NCBI GenBank assembly: GCA_008729055.1
Contig: SDUX01000002.1
Coordinates: 2,073,874 to 2,137,873, forward strand
Source: Pyropia haitanensis
Taxonomy: Eukaryota; Rhodophyta; Bangiophyceae; Bangiales; Bangiaceae
DNA length: 64,000 bases
Reading direction: 5' to 3'
Part shown: piece by piece, positions 9,212 through 20,317 of the stretch
Position numbering within the stretch: position 1 is the stretch's first letter
Layout: each line of letters starts with the position of its first letter
Notes under the pieces: generated by a model
What the model was told of the DNA's origin: nothing
Databases searched by the model: none
Seen by the model: only the letters and a program-made list of their open reading frames with translations
Program-made: the position numbers and the translations under genes

Positions 9212-12200
9212 TTATCCGCCCCCCGAGCTCTCCACCAGCGGCGACGACCGCCGCCGCCGGTAGGCGGGCGGCACTCCATACGCCCCTCCCAACGCTTCAG
9301 GGTTCTCCCGAAGTAACGCCGCTTCGCGGTCAGCAAAGCGGCGGCGGAGAGCCTCCACCTTGCGCTCGTTCTTCTTCAGCCTGCGCCGCAGCGGGGGGGG
9401 GGTAGTGAGCAGAGGGCAAACAGACAGGGGGGCAATGCCACCAAACACAGGGGCCACAGCAAGTAGAACAGGTGGCACCACGAGCCACGGGAGGAGGGAG
9501 ATGGGAACGGGGACGGGGCAGGGGGAAAGGAAGCGGTGGGCATCACGAGCAACGCGAGCAAGGAGAAGAGTGAGAAGGTGGCCCGGGCGCACACCATGCA
9601 ACGCACGGGAACCCCGCCGACAACCCGCATCCCACCAGACGCACGCCGCCTGTACCTGCTCCAAGCAGCGGTGCATCCACCCGACAGTTGGCCTCCCGCG
9701 CACCAACGCACGCCCCGCCACCCCCGCCCCCCCCACCCCCTCAAATAAACGTACTCTGCCTCGTACCGCAGCACATACCCCCGCAGCGCGTCGCGCTCGC
9801 GGACGACCACCCCCAGCACGCCCTCCCGCTCCGCCAGCGCCGCCTCCCACGCGCGCTCCCGCTCCTCCGCCGCGCCCGCCGCCGCGCGCGACGCCGCCTC
9901 GGCGGCCGCCTCGGCCGCCGCCGCGCGCGACACCGCCGCGTCCCGCGCGGCCGCCGCGTCGGTCGCGGCGGCGGTGGCGGCGGCCGCGCCCGCCGCGGCG
10001 GCCGACGCGGCGGCCAGCCGCCGGCGGGTGGCGGTGAGGAGGCCCTCGAGGGTCGCCCCGCGCGCGGCGGCCGCCGCGTGCGCGGCGGCGAGGCGCGCGT
10101 GGCCGCGGCGGAGGCGGCGGAGGGGGGCGTGGCACGCGCAGGGGGGGGCGCAGGGCGGGGGGCGGGGGAGGGAGTGCGGCCGCGGGCCGGGGGGGGGGGA
10201 CCAGCTCCGCGGGGCGTGCCGCCGCCGCCGCCGACGGGGGAGGGGAGGCGCGGGGGGGGCGGGCGACCGCCCGCGGGCGCCGTCGGCCCGCCGCCCGCGG
10301 TCCCCGGCGGCGGGGGGGCGACCGGGCGCGCCGCCGGGGCGGGGGCGGTCGGGACCGTCGACGGCGGCCGCCGCGCCGCCGTCGGCAGCGCCGCCGGCCG
10401 CCGCGTCGGCAGCGGCGGGCCACCACCGGGGGGGGCGCCCGCCGCCGCGGTCGGCCCCGCCCGCCGGCCGCCCGCCGCCGCCGCCGTTGTAGCCGCCGCC
10501 ATTCACGCTGTACCCGTCACTGTCGTAGCTGTCGCTGTCGTACCCGTCGCTGTCATAGCCGTCGTGGTAGTAGGCGCCGGCGGGGGGGCCGCCGCGGCCC
10601 ACCCGGCCGCGGTGGTGACCGACCTCCCCACCACCGTGGCCTCCGCGGTGCCTCCTGCCGCCCCGGTCGCCGTGGCGGCCCACACCGGCGCCGCCGTCGG
10701 CGTACCGACCGCCGCCTGCGTCGGCGACCGCGCGCGGCTCGGCCGGCCGCCTGCCGTGCGCGCCACCGCCACGGCCACCGCCGCCGGCATCCCCGCCGCC
10801 GCCGCCACGGCCACCACCGCCGCCGCCCCCGCCACTGGCGTCGCTGCCGCCACCGCCGCCGCCGTCGCTGGCGCGACCGCCACCGTCATCGTCACGCGCC
10901 CGAGCCGGCGGCGGTGGCCCGTCGTGGCAAGCCGCCGCCGGCACTGCCCCACCGTCGACGGCGTCGTCGCCATCGTCGAGGGCGTTGGCAGCGCCGCGGC
11001 CGCGGCCGCGCGGCCCACCATCGCCGCCGCCACCACCACCACCACCACCACCACCATCGCCACCCCTTGCGGCGGCTTCGCCGTCAGACAAGGACAGCAC
11101 CGCCGCACCCTCTGGCGCCCGATGTCCGCGGCCGTCGTCCGGCGCGGCGGCGGCCGCACCCCCCGCGGAAGCCACAGGTGCCAGCCCCACCGCCCCGGCC
11201 GCGCCGTCGGCCGCCCCAGCCGCCGCCGCCGCCGCGGCCTCACCACCCGCGGGCGCCCGCGGCTCGGCGCCAACGGGGGCCGGCGGCGACCCGAGGCCTC
11301 CCCCCACCTCTGCTCTGCGTCCGATGCTCCCCCCGCCAGCTCCACGACGGCCACGCACCGCCGCGAGCTCCCCCGTCAGCCGGACGGCCGCGTCGAGCAC
11401 CGCCACCAGCTCCCGCTCCAGGCGGCTCATCGTCGGCGCGCCGCCGCGGCCGCCACGACGACCATCGTCGTCGCCGCCGCCGCCGCCGCCGCAGCCACCA
11501 CCACCACCGCCGTCGCCGTCACTGTCACTCCCGCCACCGTCCCCGCCGCCGTCCCCGCCGTCGCCGCTGTCCCCGCCGCCGTCGTCCGACCAGGTGTCGC
11601 CATCGTCGAGGACGCCCCCCCCGCCGCCTTCGAGGCTGCTGTCGCTGTCGTCGCCGCCGGGCGGGCCCCCGGCCGGCGTCCCGAGCGCGCGGGCGGCCGC
11701 CAGCAGCGCCGTGGCGCGGGCCTCCACCTCTGCCGAGCTCAGGCCATACGCCCCTACCGCCGCGGGCGCGCCGCCGACGCCGCCGCTGCCTCCGTCCCCA
11801 CCAACGGCCCGCCCCGATACAGACGACGGAACGGACGGCACAGCCGCGACAGCGGCGTCCGCGTCAGCACCCACCGCCGCCTCGGCGGTGGGCGGCGGCG
11901 GCGGCGGCGGCGCGCCCCACAGCCCGCCCCCCCCCGCCCGGCCCGACGCCTCAAACGACTGCACGTCAATCGACGGCGGCGGGCCGGCCTCAAACGACTG
12001 GGGCGGCACCGACGGCGTGGCGGGCACCGACAGCGACCGCTGCGCGTCGTCCGCCGCGTCGGCCGCGGGCCGCGCGGGGGACGCCACCCCCGCCGCCGCC
12101 ACCGCCGCCCCCGCCGCCGCCTCTGCCGCCGCCGCCGCCGCCGCGGCTTCCGTCGCCGCCGCCTCCGCCTCAGCCGCCGCCTCCGCCTCTGCCGTCGTGT

Positions 12201-12493
12201 CCCCCCCCCCCCCCCCCCCACCAACGCCGGGCGTCAGCGGCGGGAGCGCGCCGTGCATGGACCCCCCCCCCCCCTCCCCCCCCCCCGGCTCGCCGACATC
12301 GTGCGCGGCGGGGGAGTAGGAGTAGCCACCACCCGGCGGCGGCGACGGCGGCGGCGTCGCCGACGCGGACGCGCCCGTCGACGGGAGGGAGGCGGAGATG
12401 AGGCCCGCCAGCCACGAGCCGTCGGCGGCGGGCGGCGCGGGGGGGGGGGGACGGGGGGGGGGGGGGGGCGTCGCCGCCACCGCCACCCTCCAT
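9212..12493 (-). CDS. Large Gly/Ala-rich protein with C-terminal coiled coil, two exons
   Basis: Exon 1 ends at 9755 and exon 2 is 9212-9380. The 374-bp intron (gtacgt donor, gcgcag acceptor) joins RYEAE to LKKNERKVEALRRRFADRE inside one continuous heptad-rich helix, which strongly supports the splice. The protein starts with Pro/Gly/Ala-rich, probably disordered sequence. It then has a helical patch (LERELVAVLDAAVRLTGELA), an acidic Ser/Asp/Gly region, a Tyr-Asp-Ser-Asp repeat encoded at 10,505-10,574, an Arg/Pro-rich stretch, and finally about 150 residues of Ala/Glu/Arg coiled coil ending SSPLVESSGGG. The start is uncertain. An ATG at 12493 (MEGGGGGDAPPPPP) needs a frame change in the G/C homopolymers between 12,436 and 12,470. 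The first ATG in the long frame is at 12258 and gives 890 residues. Family not recognised. A scaffold-like role would be a guess. Confidence 0.6.
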
Positions 12494-12938
12494 CCGGGGA
12501 CGGGGGGCGACGACAGGGTGGCGGCGGGGGGGGCGGCGGGCACGCGGGCAGGCGGAGGAAGGAGGCCTTGGGGGGTCGGAGAAAGGGGGGCGCCGCCGCC
12601 GCTGCGGCGGCCGGCCCGCGTCGGGGGCGGCCGGTTGGGGAGGAGTGCTGGGCGGGGCGGACGCTCGGCCAGTGAAAATGGCGCGCTGGCAGACAGAGAG
12701 GCACTCGCGACGCGAGGCGCGGGTCGTCGATAGCGTAATTATGGGTCAAACAAGAAGAACGGGGTGCGTTGTTGAGGAAATTACTACAAGTAGCTCACCA
12801 TGGGTGTATCGAAGCTGGCTGCTCGGCCACGTTGGACAGGGCACTTCATCCCCTCTCCCCACCCACGGTCCGCCCTACACTTGGGACGTGCTGCGTCGAC
12901 CCCTCTGCGCCGCTGCCACCCTCAGAGTGCACGCGGCC
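12494..12938. promoter_or_regulatory. Shared divergent promoter region
   Basis: About 445 bp between the minus-strand coiled-coil gene and the plus-strand SPF45-like gene, so both promoters and 5' UTRs must lie here. The right half (12,670-12,900) is less GC-rich. No TATA box was recognised. The SPF45-like gene could have an upstream non-coding exon here. Confidence 0.4.
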
Positions 12939-13489
12939 ATGGCTATCCGCATCGTCAGCGTCTCGTACGAAGGCCACCCAGCTGAGGAGACTGGTGCTGC
13001 TTCCCCACCACCCCCAGCGCCAGACGGCCCCGCGGCCTCGCCGGCAGGTCACCCCCGCCCCCGCCGCCGCCGCCCGCATCGCAGCGGCAGCAGTAGCAGT
13101 AGCAGCGGCAGCAGCAGTGGTGGCAGCGGCGGCAATAGCGGCAGCAGCAGCAGCAGCTGTAATGCAAGGGAACGGGACAAGGAGGCCACCTCGGACGCCC
13201 GCCGTGCCTGCCCTGTCGGCACCTCTCGCGGTGAGGGCCGTGGCAGCGACGGCGATGGCGGGGGTGGTGGCCGTGGAAGAGGCGGCCGCAGAAGTGGAGA
13301 CGGTGCCGGCGCCGGTGGCGGCGACGCCGGTGGCGGCGGCGCGGTCTCCTCCCCCGTGGAGCGAATGATGCGGCGGATGGGGTGGCGCCCCGGCGGCGGC
13401 CTTGGCGCCGCCGGCCAAGGCCGCCCCACCCCCCTAGCCGCGGACGGCCAGGCCGGCCGGTCGGGCCTCGGCGGCGGCGGCGACCCGCC

Positions 13490-13520
<31 letters not shown>

Positions 13521-14654
13521 CACGGTCGACGGCCGCGGCCGTGGCGGCCGCGGTGGCCATCCGCGGCGGCGGCGCCCGCCAAGCGCCCGCGGCCGGGTGG
13601 CCCGGCCACGACGACGGCGGGGGCGGCGGCGGCGGCCGCCACGTGGCCGCTGGGGTGCGTCGTGGTGCTGGCCAACCTGGTGCCCGCGGGCGCCGCGGCG
13701 GACGCGGGGCTGGCGGGGGAGGTGCGCGCCGAGTGTGAGCGGTACGGGGGGGTGGCGGCGGTGGTGGTCGTCGACGGGGGCGCTGGGCCGAGGGCGGGGG
13801 AAGGGGGGGCGCAAGCGCCCACCGCCGCCGCCGCGGGTACCGCCAGGCCGCTGTCACCGGGCCCGGCCGCGGGACATGGTGCCCCCCGCCCCCCCACCGC
13901 AGCGGCGGCGGCCGACGCGGGCGGCCACGACCCTGCGGCAGCCGCGGCCGCCGCCGACGCGGGCGGCCACCAACCTGCGGCCGCCACCGCCGCTGCCGCC
14001 GCTACCGCCGCTACCGCCGCTGCCGCCGCCGCCGCCGCCCCGGCACCCGGCGTGACGGTGTGGGTGGCGTTTGCCGACGCGGCCGCCGCGGCGGCCGCCG
14101 TCGCGGCGCTCGACGGCCGCTACTTTGGCGGCCGCCCCGTGCGGGCGGCCGTGGCGGCCGCCCCCCCCGCCGCCGCGACCGGGGGCGGGGGGGACGGCCG
14201 CGCGGTGGCCGCCGCCGCGGCGTCCGGTGGGGAGGAGTGGGACTGGGACTGGGATGGGGAGTGGGGGCGGCCGGCGGCGGCCGCCGCGCGCGACGCGGGT
14301 GGAGGGGGAGAGGACGCCGCCGCGGCCGGCGGGGCGTCCCTCTCCAATCCCGCCACCGGCGGCGACGGTGGCGGCGCCCTCCTGGCGGCGGCGGCAGCGG
14401 CGCCGCCAAGAACCCCGCCCGTCGGCGCGGACGCTGCCGGCGCCGCCGACGAGGCGGGGTGGGTGGCGCGGCGACGGCGGCCGGCGCGGCACGGTCGGCC
14501 CGACGGTGGCGCGTCGTCAGACGACGACGGGTGGGTGGCGTCGTCGGGGGGGGGGGGGGGCGCCGCGCCGGTGGCGGCGCCACACGGGCAGCCGCCGCGT
14601 CGGGCGGCTGGTTGGCCGGCCGCGCGGGGCGGAGGCCACTGTAGCGTGTGGTAG
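12939..14654 (+). CDS. RBM17: SPF45/RBM17-like splicing factor (G-patch plus UHM)
   Basis: Intronless frame of 571 residues from the ATG MAIRIVSVSYEG. Residues from about 140 (VERMMRRMGWRPGGGLGAAG, then QGRPTPL) form a G-patch, the motif that binds DEAH helicases. From about 238, GCVVVLANLVPAGAAADAGL begins an RRM fold that ends near 403 with VAALDGRYFGGRPVRA. The Arg-Tyr-Phe in GRYFGGR is the signature of a U2AF-homology motif, which in SPF45 binds ULM peptides of SF3B1/U2AF during 3' splice-site choice. G-patch followed by UHM is the SPF45/DRT111 architecture. Unusual features are an Ala/Pro/His-rich insertion of roughly 80 residues inside the UHM, long Ser and Pro tracts, and an added C-terminal tail with EEWDWDWDGEWG. 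The true N-terminus could be further upstream if a small 5' exon exists. Confidence 0.82.
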
Positions 14655-14678
14655 GGGGGGGGGGGGGGGGGGGGGGGG
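14654..14678. repeat. 25-G homopolymer at the SPF45-like stop codon
   Basis: The TAG stop of the preceding gene occupies 14652-14654. Its last base is the first of 25 consecutive G, so the 3' UTR begins with a pure G tract. Length in such a run is error-prone in any assembly. Confidence 0.9.
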
Positions 14679-16285
14679 AGCGGGTTGCATGGCTGCTGCC
14701 ATCGTGTCTACCGCGACCAGCCGGGCGCGAACCCACCACGGGCAACGCGGATTCCCCGGTACGTCTCGGGTGGGCGCGCCTGGTGAACAGCCGTCGCTCG
14801 CGGCTGTCCGTGGGTGGTGTCACCCAGTGGGCACTGGCGGCTAGGGGGAGGGGGGCGACCAGCCCAGCCGGTGGGACGTAGTGACCGGGCGGTTTTGGCG
14901 GGGGAGGAGCCGCGCCGGTGGCGGGGTAGAGCAGACGGGGCGGCCACGAGCACAGCGATGGGCGGGAGGAGCGTCAAAGCCCCCTTCGCGGGGCCCGCGT
15001 CTGCCGGTGTTAGGCGTCGTTGCGGCGGGCCTGTCCTTCACCCGCGCTCCTTTGCACACCTGCTGGTTTCCCCCCCCCCCCCCGCAGACCGCTTCCGCTT
15101 CCCACGTCGGCATCGCCCGTGCCACGGGCGCCTGCTACGTCCCAGCGCGTTGTACGCCTCGGATGCGGCCGCCATCATCCCAACTGTGGAGGCAATTGCC
15201 CAGCGCCGCTGCCGGTCATGGTTGCTGGGGCTCGGCTGGGCGGCTCGACGGCGGCCTGGTGCTGGAGCGCCGCCCCGTCAAGGCGGGCTGCAACTGGCGG
15301 CAGCGCTGCATTGCCGCGGCTGGGAACAGCGTCACCGCCGGCGGGGCGTATCCATACGGCGGGGGGGGAGCTCCCCTCCCGGAAGGAGTCGCACAGCGTC
15401 ATCCCCTTGTGTCTGTCTCTTGCAGGCGACACCAAGAACGTACTGCGTCCTTGACCTTGTTGTTGGTCTCTTCCTGCTCGCGAGCGTCTCGGATCGTCGG
15501 AGACTTTCGCCACCTTACAGTAGTCGTGTTCGAGATTTAGTCTGAGTCAAGGAAGAGTGATCTAGAAGTACCGATCCACACTGTGGAACTGTCCGCAAAT
15601 CTTGCAAAGTCAATCCCATCGCTCGAGGCGCCGACGTTGGATGCGCGTGCGTTGACACCCCCCCCAACCACGCCACCGCGCACCGACCGCGTCGTAGGCC
15701 CGTAGGCGCGCGGGCCCCCCGCGTGCGCCACGCCACGCCCAACCACCCCGCCCCCTCCGTGACCCCCCCCCCGGCTGGCGACGCCACCCCCGCCTCGCGG
15801 CCGCCCTGTCTGTGCTGCAGGTGTGTGTCGCGTTGTTCGCGTTGCGAGCGGGGGGTGGAGAAGTGTTTTTCTGCCAAGGTGGGGTCGCGGTTGCGGCTGG
15901 CTTTTCGCTCGGTGCCGCGCTGTCAAGGCGTGTGGGGGTGTAAGAGGGGGTCTCGGCTTTGCTGAGCCGCTTTCCCGTCGGCTGCGCCTGTCTGTGGTCC
16001 TGCGTTGCCTCGTTTGGGCTACCTTTTCGTTGCTCCTGCTGCTGCTTGCGGGGTCGGTGCGTGTAGACGGTTGTGCGTGTTGCAGCGAGCACCCGAGCCG
16101 CTGCTTGGCGGCTTTCCCGTGTGGGGTCCGGCTGCCGTTGCACGCCATTGGAACGCCGGACGGGCGTCGGCCAGAGGTGGCTGCCTTGGACGACTCGCGC
16201 ACTTGGCGGTGGCCATCTGCTGCTGCTGTTTGCCGCGGACCTCTTGCACACCGCGCGGTGCGGGGACCCCGTGTGGATCGCCCGC
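14679..16285. other. Intergenic region with one possible small two-exon gene
   Basis: A candidate exon begins MAAAIVSTATSRARTHHG at 14690 and stops at a good donor (gtacgt at 14759). A C-rich tract followed by gcag ends at 15085, and the sequence after it stays open in all three frames to about 15,540. The phase-matched frame (stop at 15,545) looks Arg-rich, while another frame has better composition but no start codon, so I do not call a gene. From 15,550 to 16,285 is the upstream region of CK2 beta. It is T/G-rich near 15,950-16,060 and has no TATA box that I can see. Confidence 0.25.
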
Positions 16286-17053
16286 ATGGCGGGCAACGGA
16301 GAGCGTGAGGCGTTGGGCCTCGCAGGTGGCAATGGTGGCCCCGGGGAGGTGGCGTTGGGATCCTCTGCGGAGGACACGGGCTCCCTCGCCGAGTCTACCG
16401 TGAGCGAGGACAGCACGTGGATCTCGTGGTTTTGCTCGCTCAAGGGCAACGAGTTCTTTTGTGAGGTGGACGAAGACTTTATCCAGGACGACTTTAACCT
16501 GACGGGCCTCTCCCAGCACGTCACCTACTACAACTACGCGCTGGACACCATCCTGGACGCGGACATCCCCGAGGGGGAGCTCGACGAGCGGCAGCAGGAG
16601 CTGGTAGAGGTGGCAGCCGAGACGCTCTACGGCCTCATTCACGCGCGCTTCCTCCTCACCGCCCGCGGCATGCAGGCGATGCAACAAAAGTTCACCGACG
16701 TGGCGTTTGGGCGGTGCCCGCGGGCGCTGTGCGCCGGCCAGCCGGTGCTGCCGGTCGGCCAGTCGGACCTGCCGCGCATCTCGACGGTCAAGATCTTTTG
16801 CCCCATGTGCTGGGACATTTACTTTCCCCGCTCGCGCAACCACAACACCATTGACGGCGCCTACTGGGGCACCACCTTCCCGCACCTCTTCCTGCACACG
16901 TACCAGAGCCAGGTGCCGCAGCGCAACCGGGAACGCTACGAGCCGCGGATCTACGGCTTTAAAATCCACGCGTCGGCGGGGCAGGTGCAGCGCAACCTCG
17001 GCACCGTCCCGGTGGCGGACGGGCAGCAGCGCGACCGGCGGACGAGCCCATGA
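16286..17053 (+). CDS. CSNK2B: Casein kinase 2 regulatory (beta) subunit
   Basis: Regulatory subunit that dimerises and assembles two CK2 catalytic subunits into the tetrameric Ser/Thr kinase of nucleus and cytosol. The intronless 255-residue frame starts at [15 protein letters not shown]. Residues 45-100 carry the conserved [19 protein letters not shown] and [13 protein letters not shown], followed by the acidic-loop region. Residues 106-130 ([20 protein letters not shown]) are the conserved helix. The zinc finger that forms the dimer interface is complete: Cys144 and Cys149, then 22 residues, then Cys172 and Cys175 ([11 protein letters not shown]). [14 protein letters not shown] and RIYGFKIH follow as in the family. 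Length lies between animal (about 215) and plant forms because of an N-terminal Gly/Ser extension. It is convergent with gamma-tubulin. Confidence 0.96.
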   Translation: MAGNGEREALGLAGGNGGPGEVALGSSAEDTGSLAESTVSEDSTWISWFCSLKGNEFFCEVDEDFIQDDFNLTGLSQHVTYYNYALDTILDADIPEGELDERQQELVEVAAETLYGLIHARFLLTARGMQAMQQKFTDVAFGRCPRALCAGQPVLPVGQSDLPRISTVKIFCPMCWDIYFPRSRNHNTIDGAYWGTTFPHLFLHTYQSQVPQRNRERYEPRIYGFKIHASAGQVQRNLGTVPVADGQQRDRRTSP

Positions 17054-18039
17054 GCGGGGGCTTGGCGGGGGAGGGTGGTGGGTTGTGGGGGGGCGAGTAA
17101 CCTAGATCCTTGGCGGGAGGTCTGCTCGGCAGAGGGGACCGGTACCTATGTCGAGCGTGCGGGGGCGCCCGGGGCGGTCCCGGCGGTTGGGTGTCGCACG
17201 CGTGTGCATCGGGCGGCGGACTGTTACAGCCGGTGCCTGCCTCCGACGGCAGGCTTGTTGCGCATGTTGTTTGGTCGGGGTGGACAAGGGGGAAGGCGGG
17301 CAGAAGCACGGTGGGGGCGGTGGCTTTGGGGGGGGGGGGGTTGTGGATGTGGATGACGGATTAAAAGCATGGCTGAAGCGTGGGCGTGGGGGGGGGGGAG
17401 GATGGCTGCGCACGCAGCGATACATATGCAATCCACCAGGGCCGGCGCGTAGGTTGGCGGCTGTCTTGGTGGAGCGACTGCACGCCGCAGTGTCACACGG
17501 GTCGCGGCAGATAGCCACACCGTCACTGGCGGTTTGCAAGCCGGCGGCCAGCAAGAACCTGCCTGCACAACTTATATGCACAGCCAAAGTGTCGAGGCGG
17601 AGGGATTACGGGGAAGGTGGGTCGAACTTCGACCTGCATTGAGGCGCCAACGCGCGCATTGGTCAGGAGCTCTTGTGTGTTGTCTGGCGAACCAGTAGGT
17701 GCAGCTGCCTTTGTGCCCTTGTCGTCACCGATCCGTCTAGGTCACGCGCAGACCGCGAGCTGCCGCCTTCCAGTTGAGGACCGCGACGACGGCCAGTTGA
17801 GACACGGGGACGGCTTGCCCGCCTCGCGTTCCCGCTGCTCCCCATGGTGATTCGACGGGATTGATCGAAGTGCACTCCGCAGCTCCGCACTGTGCGCCGA
17901 CCACCAGGTCACGGTGGCTGGTCCAACAGCAGCGATTCCCTTGTTGCTTGCTCTTTCAACCCACACCCCCCCCCCCCTCCCCCCTCCCCCCTCCCTCAGT
18001 ACACCCGCTGCACTCCACAAGGGCCGGCGGTCGCGGCAA
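17054..18039. other. Convergent intergenic region (CK2 beta / gamma-tubulin)
   Basis: About 990 bp between two convergent genes. It contains G-runs at 17,330 and 17,385 and a C/T-rich tract (17,965-17,998). No convincing frame or RNA gene is visible. It should hold both 3' UTRs. Confidence 0.4.
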
Positions 18040-19437
18040 TCAGGGGTAGGCGTTGCGTGGGTCGGCCAGGTCCGACTCGCCCATCACCCAGTCCACATAA
18101 TTGGGGTCCGCCGCGGCCTTGTACTCGCGGATGGTGTCGACCACCACGGAGCGGGCCTCGTCAAACTCCTCGAGGCCGTCGGCAAACATCGGCTGCTTGC
18201 GGTACGAGTCGAGGTACGCGTTGCGCTTGCGCATCGTGTCGTACGTCTTGAGCGCACGTGCAAACAGCGTCGAAACGGACGTGTGGTTGGCGAGCAGCAG
18301 ACCACGCACCCGGTTCTGGGATGCCACGTACGGGCTCTGGCGGGAGAGCGCCACCTGGATGGAGGCGGGCCCCCACGGGATAAAGGACGCCAGCTGCCGC
18401 TCCCGGATGCGCTGCAGCGACTTGTGCACCTGTGACGCGTCCACGTCGCCCTGGATGACATTGAGGAGGGAGAGGTACACGCCTGACCGGGCGGTCGGCA
18501 CCGACACCATCAGGTTCTTGGCCTGCAGCAGCCGCCGCATGACGTCCAGGACGGTGGTCTTGCGCACCGACGGGGCGGCCTCCGCGCGGGGGTCTTCCAG
18601 CAGCGTCAGCGGCGTGTAGCCCGTAATGAGGAAGTGGCACGCGGGGGTGGGGATGAGTGACGCGAGGAGGCCCGCCAGGTCATTGTTCATGTAGCCCGGG
18701 TAGCGGAGGGTGGACGTGGACGCCGCCATGACCGTCGCGACGAGCGAGTTGACCTGCTCAAACGTCGGGTTGGGCAGGTGCAGCCGGTCCGCCGCCACCC
18801 GGTTGAGCGCCGTATTGTCGAGCACGACCGTCGCGTCGGCGTTGAGGGCGAGCCGCTTAAGCGTGAGGATCATGTTGTACGGCTGGACGACCACGTCCGA
18901 CGACTCCTCCTGGTTGGGAAACACCGAGTACGTCTGGATGAGCTTCTTGGGGAACCGGTCGTTGAGGCGCTCGAGGAGGAACGACCCCAGCCCCGAGCCC
19001 GTCCCGCCTGCAATCGAGTGGCAGAGCGTGAAGCCCTCGAGGCTGTCCGAGCCGTCTGCCTCGCGGTCAATCATGTCCATCAGTTCCTCCTCCTTTTGCT
19101 CCCCCTGGTGGTACCCCGACGCCCAGTTGTTGCCCGCCCCCCCCCCGTTGGGCGCGATGAACACGTTCTCCGGGTTGTACAGGTTGGCCTGCGCCGAGTT
19201 GAGCACCCCTTGCACCACCCGCGGCTCGAGGTCAATGAGCAGCGCCCGCGGGATGTAGTGGTCATCGTCGGCCTGGTAAAAGAAGACGTCCTTCCGGTCG
19301 CCAGCCGCCTCCGTCGCGTGCTCCTCGAGGATCCCGTCGGGCCGGATGCCATGCTCCGCACACAGCTGCTTCCAAAACTCGGTGCCGACCTGGTTGCCAC
19401 ACTGGCCCACCTGGAGGGTGATGATTTCACGGGGCAT
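18040..19437 (-). CDS. TUBG1: Gamma-tubulin
   Basis: Microtubule-nucleating tubulin of the gamma-tubulin ring complex at spindle poles. The intronless 465-residue frame starts [20 protein letters not shown], with the Gln-rich nucleotide-binding N-terminus of tubulins. The tubulin signature AGGTGSG is at residues 143-149, followed by [70 protein letters not shown] and FITGYTPL-like [11 protein letters not shown] are characteristic of gamma rather than alpha or beta forms. The C-terminus ([15 protein letters not shown]) also matches gamma-tubulin. Complete, with no defects. It is divergent from the Pro/Ala-rich gene across about 880 bp. Confidence 0.97.
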   Translation of the reverse strand: MPREIITLQVGQCGNQVGTEFWKQLCAEHGIRPDGILEEHATEAAGDRKDVFFYQADDDHYIPRALLIDLEPRVVQGVLNSAQANLYNPENVFIAPNGGGAGNNWASGYHQGEQKEEELMDMIDREADGSDSLEGFTLCHSIAGGTGSGLGSFLLERLNDRFPKKLIQTYSVFPNQEESSDVVVQPYNMILTLKRLALNADATVVLDNTALNRVAADRLHLPNPTFEQVNSLVATVMAASTSTLRYPGYMNNDLAGLLASLIPTPACHFLITGYTPLTLLEDPRAEAAPSVRKTTVLDVMRRLLQAKNLMVSVPTARSGVYLSLLNVIQGDVDASQVHKSLQRIRERQLASFIPWGPASIQVALSRQSPYVASQNRVRGLLLANHTSVSTLFARALKTYDTMRKRNAYLDSYRKQPMFADGLEEFDEARSVVVDTIREYKAAADPNYVDWVMGESDLADPRNAYP

Positions 19438-19748
19438 GATGGGGGGGGAAGGGGAAGACGCCTACGAATACCGCCGGGTTGCGCGCGGGATGACGGAGTG
19501 TCGCAAGACGGCCGCGCGCCCCGCGCGGCGCCGCGACGGCGCCGCAACGCGACGTCCGCGTCGGCGAGCCGCCGCCGCCGCCGCCACCGGCCGTCGCGTC
19601 GGGACGCGGCGAGCAGCCCCACCGGGCGTCACGCCACGCGGAAGCGGGACGGCGTCGCGGCGGCGCGACGGGACAAGGTCGCCGCGGTGCCGGCGCAGCG
19701 TCCAACAGGCGCACACGACAGAGGCGCGGCGGGCCGGCGTGCAGCGCT

Positions 19749-19780
<32 letters not shown>

Positions 19781-20317
19781 TGCCGCCGCCGCCGCCGCCA
19801 GCAGCTGCTGCGCGCAGCCAGAGGAGAGCGCGCGGCCAGCCGACAGCCGCTGCCGCCCGGCCCGACCCGCCCACCCAGCTCTGCCGCACGCGACTGCCTT
19901 CCCCCCCACCGCCCCAAAGAAGGCAGTGCCGCCACCTCGAGCCGCGGGTCGGTCTGTCACGGTGCGTGCGGGCGACCGCGGGTGGCCCAAAAAGGCGCCA
20001 ACCGGTCGCGGCCAACCTGTGCCTGACTTTTGGATCAGTAAAAAACCCAAGTCAGGCGTACCGCGATGTATTGGGCCACGGGCAACCTGCAACGTCACAA
20101 CGTTGGGCAGTCCAGAAAACCTCCGCGACTCCCACCGCCCAACTCCCAAGCTCGCCCCGCCCCACGCACCTTCCCTTCACCTCCCCCCCCCCACATCCCG
20201 CCCGTGCCTCTCCATCGCCCCCCCCCGCCCTCTTCATCGCCACCCTTCTTCTCTCCCCTTGTTCACAACCACGTCCTCTGTGTCCGCCCCCCCCTTTCCG
20301 CCTCGGCCCGTCGCACC
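19438..20317. promoter_or_regulatory. Divergent upstream region (gamma-tubulin / Pro-Ala-rich gene)
   Basis: 880 bp that must contain promoters for both flanking genes. The first 500 bp are GC-rich with a GCC-repeat tract (19,746-19,800). A less GC-rich segment lies at 19,985-20,110, and C/T-rich sequence precedes the plus-strand start. No TATA box was recognised. Confidence 0.35.

Noticed and set aside
9688..12675. 995-codon plus-strand frame opposite the coiled-coil gene
   Set aside because: The minus strand has the splice-supported coiled coil. The plus frame is low complexity and has no motif.
14690..15545. Two-exon gene starting MAAAIVSTATSRARTH
   Set aside because: Donor and acceptor are plausible, but the phase-matched second exon has poor composition while the better frame has no start.
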